The notes beneath the pieces were generated by a model. It searched no databases. It was not told the DNA's origin and was given only the letters and a program-made list of their open reading frames with translations. Position numbers and translations under genes: made by a program. Positions 13,480-47,100 of a stretch of DNA of 64,000 nt are shown one piece after another (within the stretch, counting starts at the first letter, position 1; the number at the start of each line of letters is the position of its first letter). Origin of the DNA: Mastigias papua (taxonomy: Eukaryota; Cnidaria; Scyphozoa; Rhizostomeae; Mastigiidae); assembly GCA_964019165.1 (NCBI GenBank), contig OZ025273.1, positions 9,857,279 to 9,921,278 on the forward strand. The letters are read 5' to 3'.

Positions 13480-14541
13480 TTTCTGGTATAGAGTTAATAA
13501 CTCATTCAAAGTTGTCTATATCACCTACAAGATATTATGGAACTGCAGAAACTCTCATAAAATGATCTTCGAAACAAATTTGGCTTTAACTTTCTCTGTC
13601 TGCTATATACACTGTGATTCCTAATGTCTATCGTCTGAATTATCTCAGAGCCTTTGGTCACCTATAATATTGTTTGTCGTCGACTAATATTGTCATGTGA
13701 TCAAGCGACATTCATAATGTGCCAATTGCCCCTTCCTCTGAAGTATTCTTGACTATTGGTCTTAAAACCACCCTTAGCCAATTGTGGTTGAATTTCCAGA
13801 CAGATTGCAGAAGATATTATCTTGTTTGTTCCTTTGATCTTTTATGTGCACTTTCCTGTAATTTCCCTAAAATAAGCTTCAAGTTCGTTTTTGGGCCAGA
13901 TTTCCTGAAGATGGAAAGTCGAGAGTGACCAATGTAATAAGGCTCAGCCAAATGGAAGCACTGCTTGTTCGATGTTGGTAAGTTTTCTATAATAATAATG
14001 TTTATCTTTTTTATAAACTTCTCTTGTGTATATTCAAATTACGAATACAAGTACAAATCTCTTTAATAATAGGTAATTTGTATCTGGCAGACAAGGTTGC
14101 ACATATAATAAGTTATTTATAGTTAACGCTACTTAGCTCTGTGTGCATTAAAAATATCATACAGCTAATTCAAGCCACTTCTAAAAATGAGTAACCTTAC
14201 ATACAAAATAACTAACTAAATTCATAACAGTACGAAATGCAAATAGATAGTGTAAAAGACGTAATGTCTATCTGTAACCTATAATTCTTTAAAGTACTGA
14301 ATTTCCGAACGAGAATTGCAATTATTTGAAGTAAAATGCAGTAAGTAGTGACGTTGGGTAGTGAGCATCTTTTATACTGTTATACAGAGATACAGTCCTA
14401 ACTGGCTAAGAGCATTCACTGCTAACAGGGTGGCCTGTGCTGTAGGCAACTTCTATTGGGCCACACCCTTAGTCACACCAAGTACCCATTAATACTGTAT
14501 ATTAAAGCAAAATGTGAATGCAACAAACTGAAAATATACAT

Positions 14542-14866
14542 ACCATAAGTCCTCGAATTAGCCTCTTAGGAGCTTACTTATTTTTGATATTTTTGGGTGG
14601 GGGCTTAGTCGAGCAAAGGGCTTAATTGAGGGGGACTTATAAAATTAGTTGACATATGTCGCATAAACAGTTCATTGTCAAAGCTCGTTGTCTCCAGAAT
14701 ATTAGAAGAATAGTATGAATTTAAGCATTAGTATTAATGAAAGCCACCATCATCATCTGGGATGGATCGAATTCGAGGGGGGTTTATTAACAATTTGAAA
14801 TTCTACCATGGGACTTATTCGAGGGGAGGCTTTTTTGAGGGGGATCAATTTGAGGATTTACTGTAG
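14542..14866 (+). mobile_element. MITE-like element, CTCGAATTAGCC family, copy 1
   Basis: The left end carries CTCGAATTAGCC and the right end is its degraded inverted copy (CAATTTGAGGATTTACTG). The interior has repeated 'gggcttattcgagg'-type blocks and a core resembling 'gacatatgtcg...cattgtcaaagctc'. The same order is found at 18713-19039 and 53242-53568. No coding capacity, so it is non-autonomous. Confidence 0.75.
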
Positions 14867-14983
14867 AGCAGCAATGACGGGCTGGTTCATGCTATTAAGC
14901 TAGAAAGTCACCAGAACAGCATGAGCTTGTTGGATGAGGAGCTGACTCCCACTAAACTCCCTTTTCATATTTGGTATAAATCA

Positions 14984-15027
14984 GTCAATCAATCAGTTAA
15001 TTAATCACTCAGTCAATCAATCAATAG
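14984..15027. repeat. (AATC)n microsatellite
   Basis: Short imperfect tetranucleotide run (tcagtcaatcaatcag...). Confidence 0.8.
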
Positions 15028-15529
15028 CAATACTTAAAGTTGGCATTTACAGTAGTATATAGGAGAATACTTATTAAAACCAACTAATTATAGACATAAT
15101 TGCTAAACATTCTATGATAAAAAGATATATGTACGAGTTAAAGGCATATTTCACAGATGAATCTATCTCCAGTCGGATTGTTTGTTGTCATTTGAAACAT
15201 GGTAGTGTTGGTACATGTTTGATATCATCGTTAAGAGTGTTCCACAGGAAGCTACAACCACTGCCAAAGTCTTGGAACACTTACATTACTTTTTGACTCA
15301 TAGAGCAAATTCCCCCACTTCCCCTCAGAATAATGTTGAATTAGGCAGGGGTTTTCCATTGCAGATACGTCAATTCGCTCTCATATCGCACTCTAGCAAT
15401 TAAGCTTTTACCTCAGCATTGGTTCAAGGGGAGGGGGGATCACTAGCCGTCAAATCTCACCGGAAGTTTAACATCATCAGTTGCAGGTACTTTATTCTCC
15501 TCAATGCTCAGTCGTAATCGTTTGGTCTC

Positions 15530-16070
15530 TTTCACATCCAGGAGCATAAGCTAAAAGTTTTTGGATTAGCAAGCATACCATTGCCAGTAAACCATACGAG
15601 TAATTTATTGAAGTCATTCTCCAAAGTAGTCACTATTTCTTGTAGATCATCTCCATATGAGCATAAAGCAATGTCATCTGCAAAACTGCAAATATTCCAG
15701 GCTAGTTTGATGCTGCAGAGATCAGTAATAAATATATTTAAAAGCAAGGGACCTAGCACAGATCCTTGTGATACTCGATTTTCTAAAACTGCTTTCTGGT
15801 ACTTTTATGCAAATCAATTTGTACCCTTTGATAACGCTTGTCCAAATAGCTGTACATTAGGCAAAGGCTATTAACATTTAACAAATAAGCTGCCAGTTTT
15901 GCACTAAGGAGGTCATGAGGTAGACACGTTATATGCCTTGGATAAATCCAGCAGTATTGTTTCTACAATTTCCTACATGTTTCTAACAATCTTATCAAAG
16001 CATATTGCGTATTGCATCCAAGCTTAAAGCCGCATGATATCTTTTTAACAAAAAGGGCAGAGTCTTTCGA
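15530..16070 (-). pseudogene. Decayed non-LTR retrotransposon reverse transcriptase
   Basis: Read on the minus strand, three frame-shifted pieces follow RT order. LDLSKAY (near 15960) is motif A with its aspartate-containing block. CLPHDLL, AKL and SYLDKRY follow (about 15940-15830). Then VSQGSVLGPLLLNIFITDL, SFADDIALCSYG (the F/YADD catalytic box) and NDFNKLLVWF occupy 15785-15545. At least two frameshifts separate the pieces, so it is dead. No endonuclease or 3' tail is seen. The style (LSKAFD, SQGSVLGPLLF) fits Jockey/CR1-type LINEs common in marine invertebrates. Confidence 0.85.
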
Positions 16071-16679
16071 TCTCCCTTCCATGTCAACCCTCCCCCCTTT
16101 ATTCACACACTGATAATTTTTATCGACTAGTACTTTTTCTCATCAATTGGTTCACAGTCATTGCAAGTCTGTTCCACTTTTCATTGAGAGAAAAGTAGGC
16201 AAGAAACTGGATTCAAAATGTTCTAATAGTTTTGGTTTCTTGGAATAAATATAAAGGACCATGATGGCCTAATGAACAAAGCGCTTGGCATCTTCAGAGA
16301 CCCCCATTTACAGGCCACCTTCTTTGTACTTTAATGATACCAGTTGTGTTGTTGCGGAATCACTCCATTGTAGTCATTCTTTATTGCTGTCTATTTGATC
16401 ACTTTCCATTGTGCATGGTTTACGAGCAGCCGCTGGATTTGTCTTGTTTTGATTATACTTGTTTGATGCTATTCCTGATAAATATTCCAATAGCTTTTCT
16501 TCGTTGAGGATACCATCACACCAAAGACCCAGTGTTGGATTATATTTGCCCCAAACTTCCACAGCATATTCTACATCCCTCTGTACAACCTCCCTTGCTC
16601 TTCTGGGTAATATTGAACAATATCCATTTCTAGGCACCTTTGGCTATCATGTTCATCACTTTGAAGAATATTTAGCTTT

Positions 16680-16820
<141 letters not shown>

Positions 16821-16877
16821 CCTTAGCCGAATTAATATAAGCCTTAGCCGAATTAATATTATAAAGTACGCTTGGCT

Positions 16878-16904
16878 CTGAAGAAGGCATTATAGCCGAA
16901 ACAT
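16878..16904 (+). ncRNA. Hammerhead-like motif between two (TA)n arrays
   Basis: CTGAAGA, then AGGC, a short loop, AGCC and GAAAC. The core CUGANGA and GAAAC are intact and GGC/GCC gives a 3-bp stem II. Stems I and III are not evident, so it may be an inactive relic carried by a repeat. Confidence 0.35.
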
Positions 16905-16972
16905 AGAGAAGGCCCTAGATGCGTTGAGGGACTCACGGTAGAATGACCTTAAGATTCCACCGCTATTCGTTG

Positions 16973-17050
16973 TGCCTGGATGGCGCAATTGATTAGCACA
17001 GGAGACTTCTGATCTAAACATTGTGAGTTCGAATCCGCACTGTGGCCAAA
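16973..17050 (+). mobile_element. tRNA-like SINE head / tRNA pseudogene
   Basis: An A box-like TGGCGCAATTGATTAGC is followed 35-40 nt later by a good B box (GAGTTCGAATCC). The middle loop, cTTCTga, resembles an Arg-TCT anticodon. The acceptor arms pair at only three positions and the D loop lacks GG, so it is not a working tRNA. The 16819-17088 unit that holds it and the hammerhead-like motif is bracketed by (TA)n arrays, suggesting a short non-autonomous retroelement. Confidence 0.55.
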
Positions 17051-17087
17051 ATAAATTTTCCAATTGTGGTAGCCCACTCATGACTTA

Positions 17088-17120
<33 letters not shown>
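17088..17120. repeat. (TA)n array
   Basis: A TA run closing the unit that opens at the 16681-16818 array. From here to 18.7 kb only a partial copy of the CTCGAATTAGCC family (about 17495-17560) is seen; otherwise nothing recognisable. Confidence 0.95.
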
Positions 17121-17121
<1 letters not shown>

Positions 17122-17494
17122 TTAGATGACCTTGTCAAAGAGACCTTTTTTATTAGACATATTGCTTATTTTATAAATATTTTCCCAGCTATAGTTTTAG
17201 CAATTCAGGGGCAATATTTAACAGTGATCAACCCTGTTCTCCTCAGAAAGTCCTTCTCAAAATATTTTGAACTATGTAAAGATTTTCCATGGCGAAAAAT
17301 ATGTAATTTTTAGGAATCTTCACGAATTAGTATCACTTCTATTAGCTGCCATAGATGTTTAGGCCTGATTTCAATTTTTTTCGTTGAGTACAAATGAACA
17401 TCGTCAATGCCACAAAGTTTATGCTTTTTATCAAGATAAATTATTGTTCAGCATTATTCACATTTTTAAGGGGATTTAATAAATGTTTGTTTCT

Positions 17495-17560
17495 ACAAAG
17501 GGGGAGCTAATTGGAGAGAGGGGCTTAACTGAGAGGGGCTAAAAAGAGAAACTACGGTAA
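17495..17560 (+). mobile_element. Right-end fragment of the CTCGAATTAGCC family
   Basis: 'gggggagctaattggag' followed by 'gaggggctaaaaagag' and 'actacggtaa' resembles the right end of the element at 18713-19039, but is diverged and lacks the left end. Confidence 0.4.
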
Positions 17561-18712
17561 TTTAGCTGCTCGAATGATAAAAACATAATTAAGACATTCA
17601 AAGAATAAACAAGATACATTAAACGTATAATATATAGCACTCTGAAAAAATTATTTTCCTGAGAAGTTTCCAAACAAAGTTGTTTGCGTTGATTGCTATC
17701 TATCCCTTAAAACTGCTCAGACATATAAACAATGTATGCATGTATATATTGTTGTCTTTGAGTCACTCAATGAAGAAAGCAAATATCTATAGACTACTGA
17801 ATTGAATTGAGAGAAATCATATTCGAATATGAGCTGATAGCTAAATAATATATTATTAAATAATAATAATAATATGCATAAATCTGAGCATAGAATTCTG
17901 AGTATATGAGAAATGGAGCGTCTTAAAATAGAAGGAAGGTTTAGCTCTGGAAGTGCATTCTCTAGCCAAGCTGTTTCCTGCTACATTTGAAAGTTTTCAC
18001 GAGTTAGTGAGTAAGAGTAACTTATCATTTGGATTTTAGTATACACAGACAGAAGTTTATAGGAGAGGCAAGAGATGAAGATTTCGGCAAAAATTTAACA
18101 AGTATATTAGTTTTTGCCATGATTGCTGTATTTAGCTATTCAGCTTCATAAAAACCTCTACTTTGAACATTTTATTGTTAGATTCTAAGATAGATAGTAG
18201 ATTCTTATTTAATTCTGCAAATAGTAGAAGTTTCTATAAAACTAAATAACTAAATACAGCGATCATGACAAAAACGAATGGTTAGAATGAAAAACGATTG
18301 CATCATTTTTCTGGCAAAATAAGAATTGTTCCTACAAAATGGTCGTATACAGGAAGGTTCTCGCCCTCATTATCCCATTCTATCTACACCACTGCTAGCA
18401 TAGGCGGATCAAGAGTTTTGTTTTGCGTGGGGCCATTTCGGAAAAAATAGTGTTGGGAGGGAAGTTTTCATAGTCACGCCTTTCTAAAACCGTGTGGAGT
18501 GTTATGCAGAGTACTCAATTAATTTCTTATCCAGGCTCTTGTCTAATTCATGTGGCATATCTCTAAAAAAATTTTTTGCGATACGAACTATTACCGTTTG
18601 CGGGAGCCATAGCCCCACGCCCCCCTCTTGGGTTTACACTTGATTACTAACTAGCTAGCTGCTCACTAGTTATCAAGTGAGCTAATTCACTAGCTAGTTC
18701 GCTAAGTAACTT

Positions 18713-19039
18713 ACCGTAAATCCTCGAATTAGCCCCCTGGGGGCTTATTTATTTTTGATGCTTTTTGGGTGGGGGCTTATTCGAGGGGGGGCTTATTCGA
18801 GGGGGGGCTTATAAAATTATTTGACAAATGCCGTATGACAAGCTCATTGTCAAAGCTCCTTTTCTCCATACTATTACAAGAACAGTATAAATTTGAGCAT
18901 TAGTTTTTATGAAAGTCTTCTTCATCATCAGGGGTGGGGGCTTATTCGAGGGGGGCTTATTAGCAATTTGAAGTTCTAGCATGGGGGCTTATTCGAGGGG
19001 GGGCTTATTCGAGGGGGGCTAATTCGAGGATTTACGGTA
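18713..19039 (+). mobile_element. MITE-like element, CTCGAATTAGCC family, copy 2 (best preserved)
   Basis: Terminal inverted repeats ACCGTAAATCCTCGAATTAG at the left and its complement CTAATTCGAGGATTTACGGT at the right are essentially perfect. The interior carries several 'gggggcttattcgagg' blocks at both ends and a unique centre. It ends only about 170 bp before the AP3M start codon, so it may overlap that promoter or 5' UTR. Confidence 0.85.
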
Positions 19040-19207
19040 ATCTTTTTCTTGTTAAGTTTTTCTTGATCACAACCTCGTTGTCAATACGAGACAGTGGCTT
19101 ACTGTCAAAGGTTGTAATTCATAAAGTGGGTTTGCATTTGTTCTACTTTGCAGAAAATGGTTAAAATGTATGGTTTATGGTTTGAAAGCTAGAAAAAACA
19201 GTTAAAG

Positions 19208-41574
<22,367 letters not shown>

Positions 41575-42075
41575 AACTAATTATAGATTTGATAAATGCT
41601 TTAATATTCTTTTGAATGATTCGGAATTTCTAATTTTTATCTACCATGAAGTACTCTGTCATTTTATGGTTTGATTTTCTCATCTGTAGTTGATTCCCTC
41701 CGCAGTCACGTTTTACCGTGTGTTTCGCATTTGGGCTCGAGTTGAAGTTTTAACGAGATCCACTAGCTCAGTCGCTCTGGGAGAGACGCGTTTTTTAGAC
41801 TACAACTTGGCATGGCTGTACTCTTGCTCGATAAAGTCTTGGTAATAATCATTATAGGCGGCATTTTTGCCTTCAGACGCTATGAATTAGCTTGCATGTG
41901 TGGAATAAGGGTGTGCAAATTTTGACCTCGTTTGATATTCTTTTGCAAAAGCCATGGAGGAGGAGACAACACTGGTATCAGTTTAGTTGCTAATTTCGTA
42001 TAAATGCCTAATAAAGTTTCTAGTGAGTTTCATAGGTTCTTAATAATATGCTCCTATCTACCGAATAGTGCATTC

Positions 42076-42451
42076 TTGATTGTGGTGTGCAACCTCTTTT
42101 TTGGCCTACTTGATTGCCAGAGTCCAGAAAAAGTTCCAGCCTTCCTCCGACTGTCAAATCTTCATCATAAACCTTCCTCTTTTAGGAAAATCAAAACTCG
42201 CCAAACATCTTGAGCTCTGCATTGTGCATGTCTCGAAAAACTGTATGGTAGAAAGGCTATGCCTTTCACAGTTGATGTCACATTAACTGAAAACTTTTCT
42301 GAAACTGAATTGTTGATGCAAATTACCAAACCTTCCTCAAAGACGACATAGTAAGCAAAATCTTCCTCCGGCTCAGAGCCGTGGAGCCGTGACTTTTTCT
42401 GGATTCTGTTGATTGTGATGTGCAACCTCTTTTTGGCCTAATTGATTGCCT
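42076..42451. mobile_element. Inverted-repeat insertion flanked by a 42-bp direct duplication
   Basis: 'ttgattgtggtgtgcaacct' continuing to 'ttgattgcc' (42076-42118) is repeated at 42410-42451 with two or three changes. Between them, 'tccagaaaaagt' at 42121 faces 'actttttctgga' at about 42391-42402, and 'ccttcctcc' blocks are present near both ends. It may be a small element whose insertion made an unusually long target duplication. It lies between AP3M and the collagen gene. Confidence 0.5.
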
Positions 42452-43221
42452 CGTCGTTTGAAGATGCATCTCACGTGTTTGTCTTTGAAATTTAAACCAT
42501 ACCGCTATACAATGCTTGCTGGGAATTATAACTACTGGGGATTATAACTTCTCATCTTTTACGGTGAGAACAAGGACAATTTAGCCTCTGAAGTTGTCAT
42601 TTCTAGTGATCTTATCAGATGCTATAGTAGTTGTATTCACACGATTGCGGGGAGAATTGAGGTTCGTTTGCAAACATCGCCTTAGCAATCAAAACAGGAG
42701 GATGGTAACTTTGGCTTTGAGGAATGCAGACGGTAATGGAAGCAGACTTACTTCTAGAAATTTCCCGAAATAGCATGTGGGAAGTTCTTCTTGTAATACT
42801 GTCTTCGTATTGTATTTTCTGACACTTGTATTCTCCTTGAATTTGTCTAGGAAGAAAAAGTTGGGAACTCAAGTTTTTTAGGGGCTTTGCTATTATTGAT
42901 GCAAATTCTTCAAGTTATTTTTCTTCTTCATGTAGGTTCCATAAAACAGAAAAAGGCGTATCACTAAATTTTAGAATAACTTTATAATAATGCAAGTCCG
43001 TTTTATCTTTTTTGACAGACAAATGCTTTGCGAGAATACTAATGTATTTCTTCAATGAAAAAGCCATACAGGCACACAGTAGAGCTTGAGATAGCTCGAA
43101 AAAAACGAGAAAGGGCTGAGTACAACAGACATCTGGGAATTATCATGCCTTAGTGTCATTTGGTAAACCAAAACGAGGCATAGCATTGCGTTATTATTGC
43201 ATGGTGAACCATGATGTGAGC

Positions 43222-43520
43222 CTACAATCGTTGCCAAAATTAGTTGGAACACAACACATTTCTGAGATTAAACGGCATGATACTGACACAACTAGTGCTC
43301 ATACTAAACAGGCCGTGTAAGTGATTTAAAGCCCCCTCCCCCCCAGAACAATGTTGAATTCTATAGATAAGACGTTGCTACGCGTCAAACCGATCGATTT
43401 CTACGAGACACCAAGCGTATACGACAGTAACACAACATTGTACGGGGGAGGGGGGAAGCTAGGTATTGAAAAGTGTGAAAAATCTGCAATTCGTTCCAAC
43501 AATTTTGGCAACGATTGTAG
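43222..43520. mobile_element. MITE with CTACAAT..GCCAAAA ends, copy 2
   Basis: CTACAATCGTTGCCAAAATT at the left faces AATTTTGGCAACGATTGTAG at the right, a nearly perfect 20-bp inverted repeat. The internal C-run / 'acaatgttg' / 'caacattgtacgggggaggg' architecture matches 38423-38714. About 600 bp upstream of the collagen first exon. Confidence 0.88.
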
Positions 43521-44054
43521 CTGGTATATTACTATCTATCTTATAAAAATATTAAAAGTAGCAATAAAACGAGCTAATATGATTACCGTTGATAGATAAA
43601 ACTGTTAAGCACACCGACGTGGAGCATTATGTGATACCCAAATGTTGCAGATGTGTACATATTAAAATCTATGTAGAATCTCTTCACATAAAAAGTCCCT
43701 TTATGGCTCTGTATATTTGTGGAAATCTCATGCTGCCCCCTGGTTCTCGCGGAAGAGTGCAAATTCTGGAAATAGTGGTGAGTTTTCGCGTAGTTGTGGA
43801 AGCATATTGTTTTGTTTAAACCGGATAATTCTCATTCTCATCGCAACCGGAAGCTCTCTGCGTGAGTCAGGCTACATGTACCCCGGAGGCTTCATCAACT
43901 TCGGCGATGTTGGTTACGGTAGTCCTACGATGTGCTTCTAGTGCTGGATATCCTCTGCAAGTGTGGGAAATTTGCAACTCTACCTATGAAGGAAAATAAT
44001 TTCTTGCTCATCGGCAGTATCAGAACAGCTTCAGAGCAGCGATGTTCACGGGAA

Positions 44055-44187
44055 ATGGGGGAGGAAGTGTTTACGTCAAGGAGAGTTCTTACTACCAAAC
44101 ATACTTGGCAAAAATGGATGATGGTGTTAACTATTTGTTTGTCCACGGTGACATCCATCGATGCAGATCCTCAGAAAGTGATTGAAG
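44055..44187 (+). CDS. Candidate first exon (signal peptide) of the collagen gene
   Basis: From the Met at 44118 it reads MMVLTICLSTVTSIDADPQK then VIE, a hydrophobic signal segment followed by a probable cleavage after SID-A. A GTATGG donor at 44188 leaves phase 1. An upstream in-frame Met at 44055 would give a longer, basic n-region. The phase matches the exon at 45915. Attribution to the collagen rests on position, strand and phase. Confidence 0.5.
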
Positions 44188-47100
44188 GTATGGTTTTGGG
44201 TTCTTGTTTTGATGTGTAGAATATAAATTAAGCCCCGCTTTTGTTGCGGTAGAATCGTCTGAATCACGATATAGCCTTTCGTTTGTTTACAATTATTTCA
44301 CCTACAAATCGGTATATAATTGTATCAGTTTTCGTTTCCTGTGGGGATATTTGGAAGCTTTTTCCTAAGCATATACAGCAGCCAGTGTCAATTCTTGCAC
44401 TGGTACTTACTTCTGCCTTCAGCCAACTTGATCTCTTTGATCATCCCACTTATTTGCGTATCTTTTCTTCGTATTTTTTGTGGGTCGCTTCCCATCGATT
44501 CAGAAGTAATTTCGATTAGTCAAGTCCCCTTGGTAAAAAGAAAGTTTATATACTATCCCCAAAATAGGTACTGTCACGTAGCAGGGCTTTGTGGCTATAT
44601 TATAAATATCTCCGTTTTTGCTTTTGCATGTTGAAAAGCGGTTTTGTCCCAGACTGCAAGTAAACTAAAATTGTATGGAAGTAGGTCTACTGATAAATCT
44701 TGAGTGTAATGTTAACAAACTGGGAGGATCACACTCAAACAAATATCATTTTCCTATTGTTATGTTAAGCCCAGTCCAAGGTATGATGATTCTTTAATAG
44801 ATAGGTGTAGGAGAAGGGGGCACTGGGGGCTGCAGTCCTCTGAATTGTTTAGAAGGCAATTTCAATCAGGCAATTTCTTCAGAGACAGTAGTTCACGCAG
44901 AAAGTAACTGAGGCTTACTACTGCAAGGCAGCAGTGGACATTTTTATCCTTGAATATATGTCGAGAAACGGTCACCATACATGCCCACGATGCTTATCAG
45001 CTCAGGTAGACGGTTTGCTTCTAGGGCAATGTCTAAGTGAGAGATACGGGGCTCTCACACCCCCACTTCTGCAGACGTCGTCAGTAATTTTTGCTTGTTG
45101 GTAAATTTTGTATATGAATTATGGCTTGTTGGTACTTATGGTGTGATAGTCAAACCCGTCATTAAATTTATGTTGCTACACCTCCACTCAAAAGTCCTGC
45201 ACGTCACTGTTGCAGCTCCCCTCACATGTAAACCCTCTTACGCTATACGAGAGATTCAATAACTGACCATTCTCATCAAAGACTAGGCAAGGTTGTCAAT
45301 GAAATTTTTAGGCAGTATTTTAGCTATTCCAGAGCATATGTGACACCGAACGATGTGGTGGTGGTGGTGGTGGTGGTGGTGGTGGGGGGGGGGGTACGGT
45401 GGATGCTCGATATTTTACGACGATGGTTAGATGAAGGGTTTCCTCTTGTCGATGTCTTTACACGAATATTTCCTAGCTTCTCCAAATTAGTTCTTGAATA
45501 GGTGTTGTAACGACAGTCCATAACATCACGTCAATTGTTACTGCTTAGCCCCCCAAGTGCAATTCCTGAATGGTCAACAACACAGAACTGACACTTGACT
45601 AAAGCGAAATAAGGACGAGAGCACGATTCTAACCGGAGTGAAATTCACTGTGTTGGCAATATGTGAAAATTACCGAAATTTCCTAGTTCCCCAGAGGGGG
45701 TACAGTTGATACACAGCAGGAGGAAGATAAATTGATTGTATTTGTATGATAGGAATTGAAAGAGAATATATATCGGTATTATTTATATCCCACGTTTTAT
45801 TGATAGTGTGCATCAGTTGAAAAGGATTGTTGTAAAATAAATATTTGTTATTTCTACAAGCAAGTTAACTATGCACGAACTACCGTGATTGTTTTGTTCT
45901 CCTTCTATGGATAGAGCAAAGGTACATTCACTTTCCCGTAGCAGAAGAGCCTGAAGAGCTGTTTCAGGAACATACAGTAAAAACCAGATAGAAGTGCCGC
46001 AACTTTTGAGAATATTTGCTGTGAATTCCCATGATTTTGGTTACTTAACTAAGAATCCAACTTACTCTAGAAAATTTTCAGGTTATTATATACAAGGTGC
46101 TAAATTTTGACTTTGACCAGCCCAACAAGAAGGCTGGGAGTTTGTTTCAAGATAAGAAGACAATTTCTCAATGCTTATTAAGAAGTAATATCCTGAAGTG
46201 TTTTTGAATATTTCTTTTCAACCATTTTAGCCTCCCCAAAAGGGGGGAGTCTCTTTTATGCAGGTTTTTACGGTACTGCCTGAGTTTAGTGAGCACTGCC
46301 AATAGAGAAAAGGGATTTATTTCATTCAGGTTTTTTATGTTTGCCGGTGGATTTATGTTAGATCTGTCTATATGATGGCCCACAATGATTTAATTTAGAA
46401 TGGATTCAGCAATAAGCACATATGTCGAATGGGATAACTTTGTCTGGGCGTTTTAGGTCTTTATGGATACGCATTATTTTTAAGAAGCGTAAGGTAATTC
46501 GGTTTCAGCCTCAATTATGGTTATCATTTTCAGAATTTGAGCCTCAAAACATGCTTATGGTAATATTTTGTGCAATAACAGAATTTTCAATCGTTCGAAT
46601 GAATAAGACATAATGCAGCTACCGTTAAACTCTTTTTTGTCTCTTAAACGGGATCTTTTCCTGCTAGCTGTTATGAATTCATGCTTATCGATTACGGTTT
46701 CTGAGCCTTGCTCTATTTGTTCACCAATGGGATATGTATAGCGCACTACTAATTATTTGAAGCAATTCAAGCCTCGATATGCTTACCCAATTCGAGTCTA
46801 GAACTACAGACAACGCTATCTTATTTCTATTATTTTTAAGGTGGTGCAATGCCAGGACCCGTTGGTACTGCTCCTTTCAGTTTTGTAATGGCATATTTCT
46901 TTGTTCGTAGAAATCTCGTACCAGTGCACTTTAAAGTGAAAATGTTAAAGAATAGCCAGAATATCTCCTGGCGAGTTGCTAGGTTTTACACGTGTTTTTT
47001 ATTTATAAGAAACACGCTTCCTCCATTCAGCTTGGATGTTTTCTTGAGATTTTGTGAGAACCTGCCCTATCTGTTTCGTAAGTGTTTCTTTAAAGTCCCA

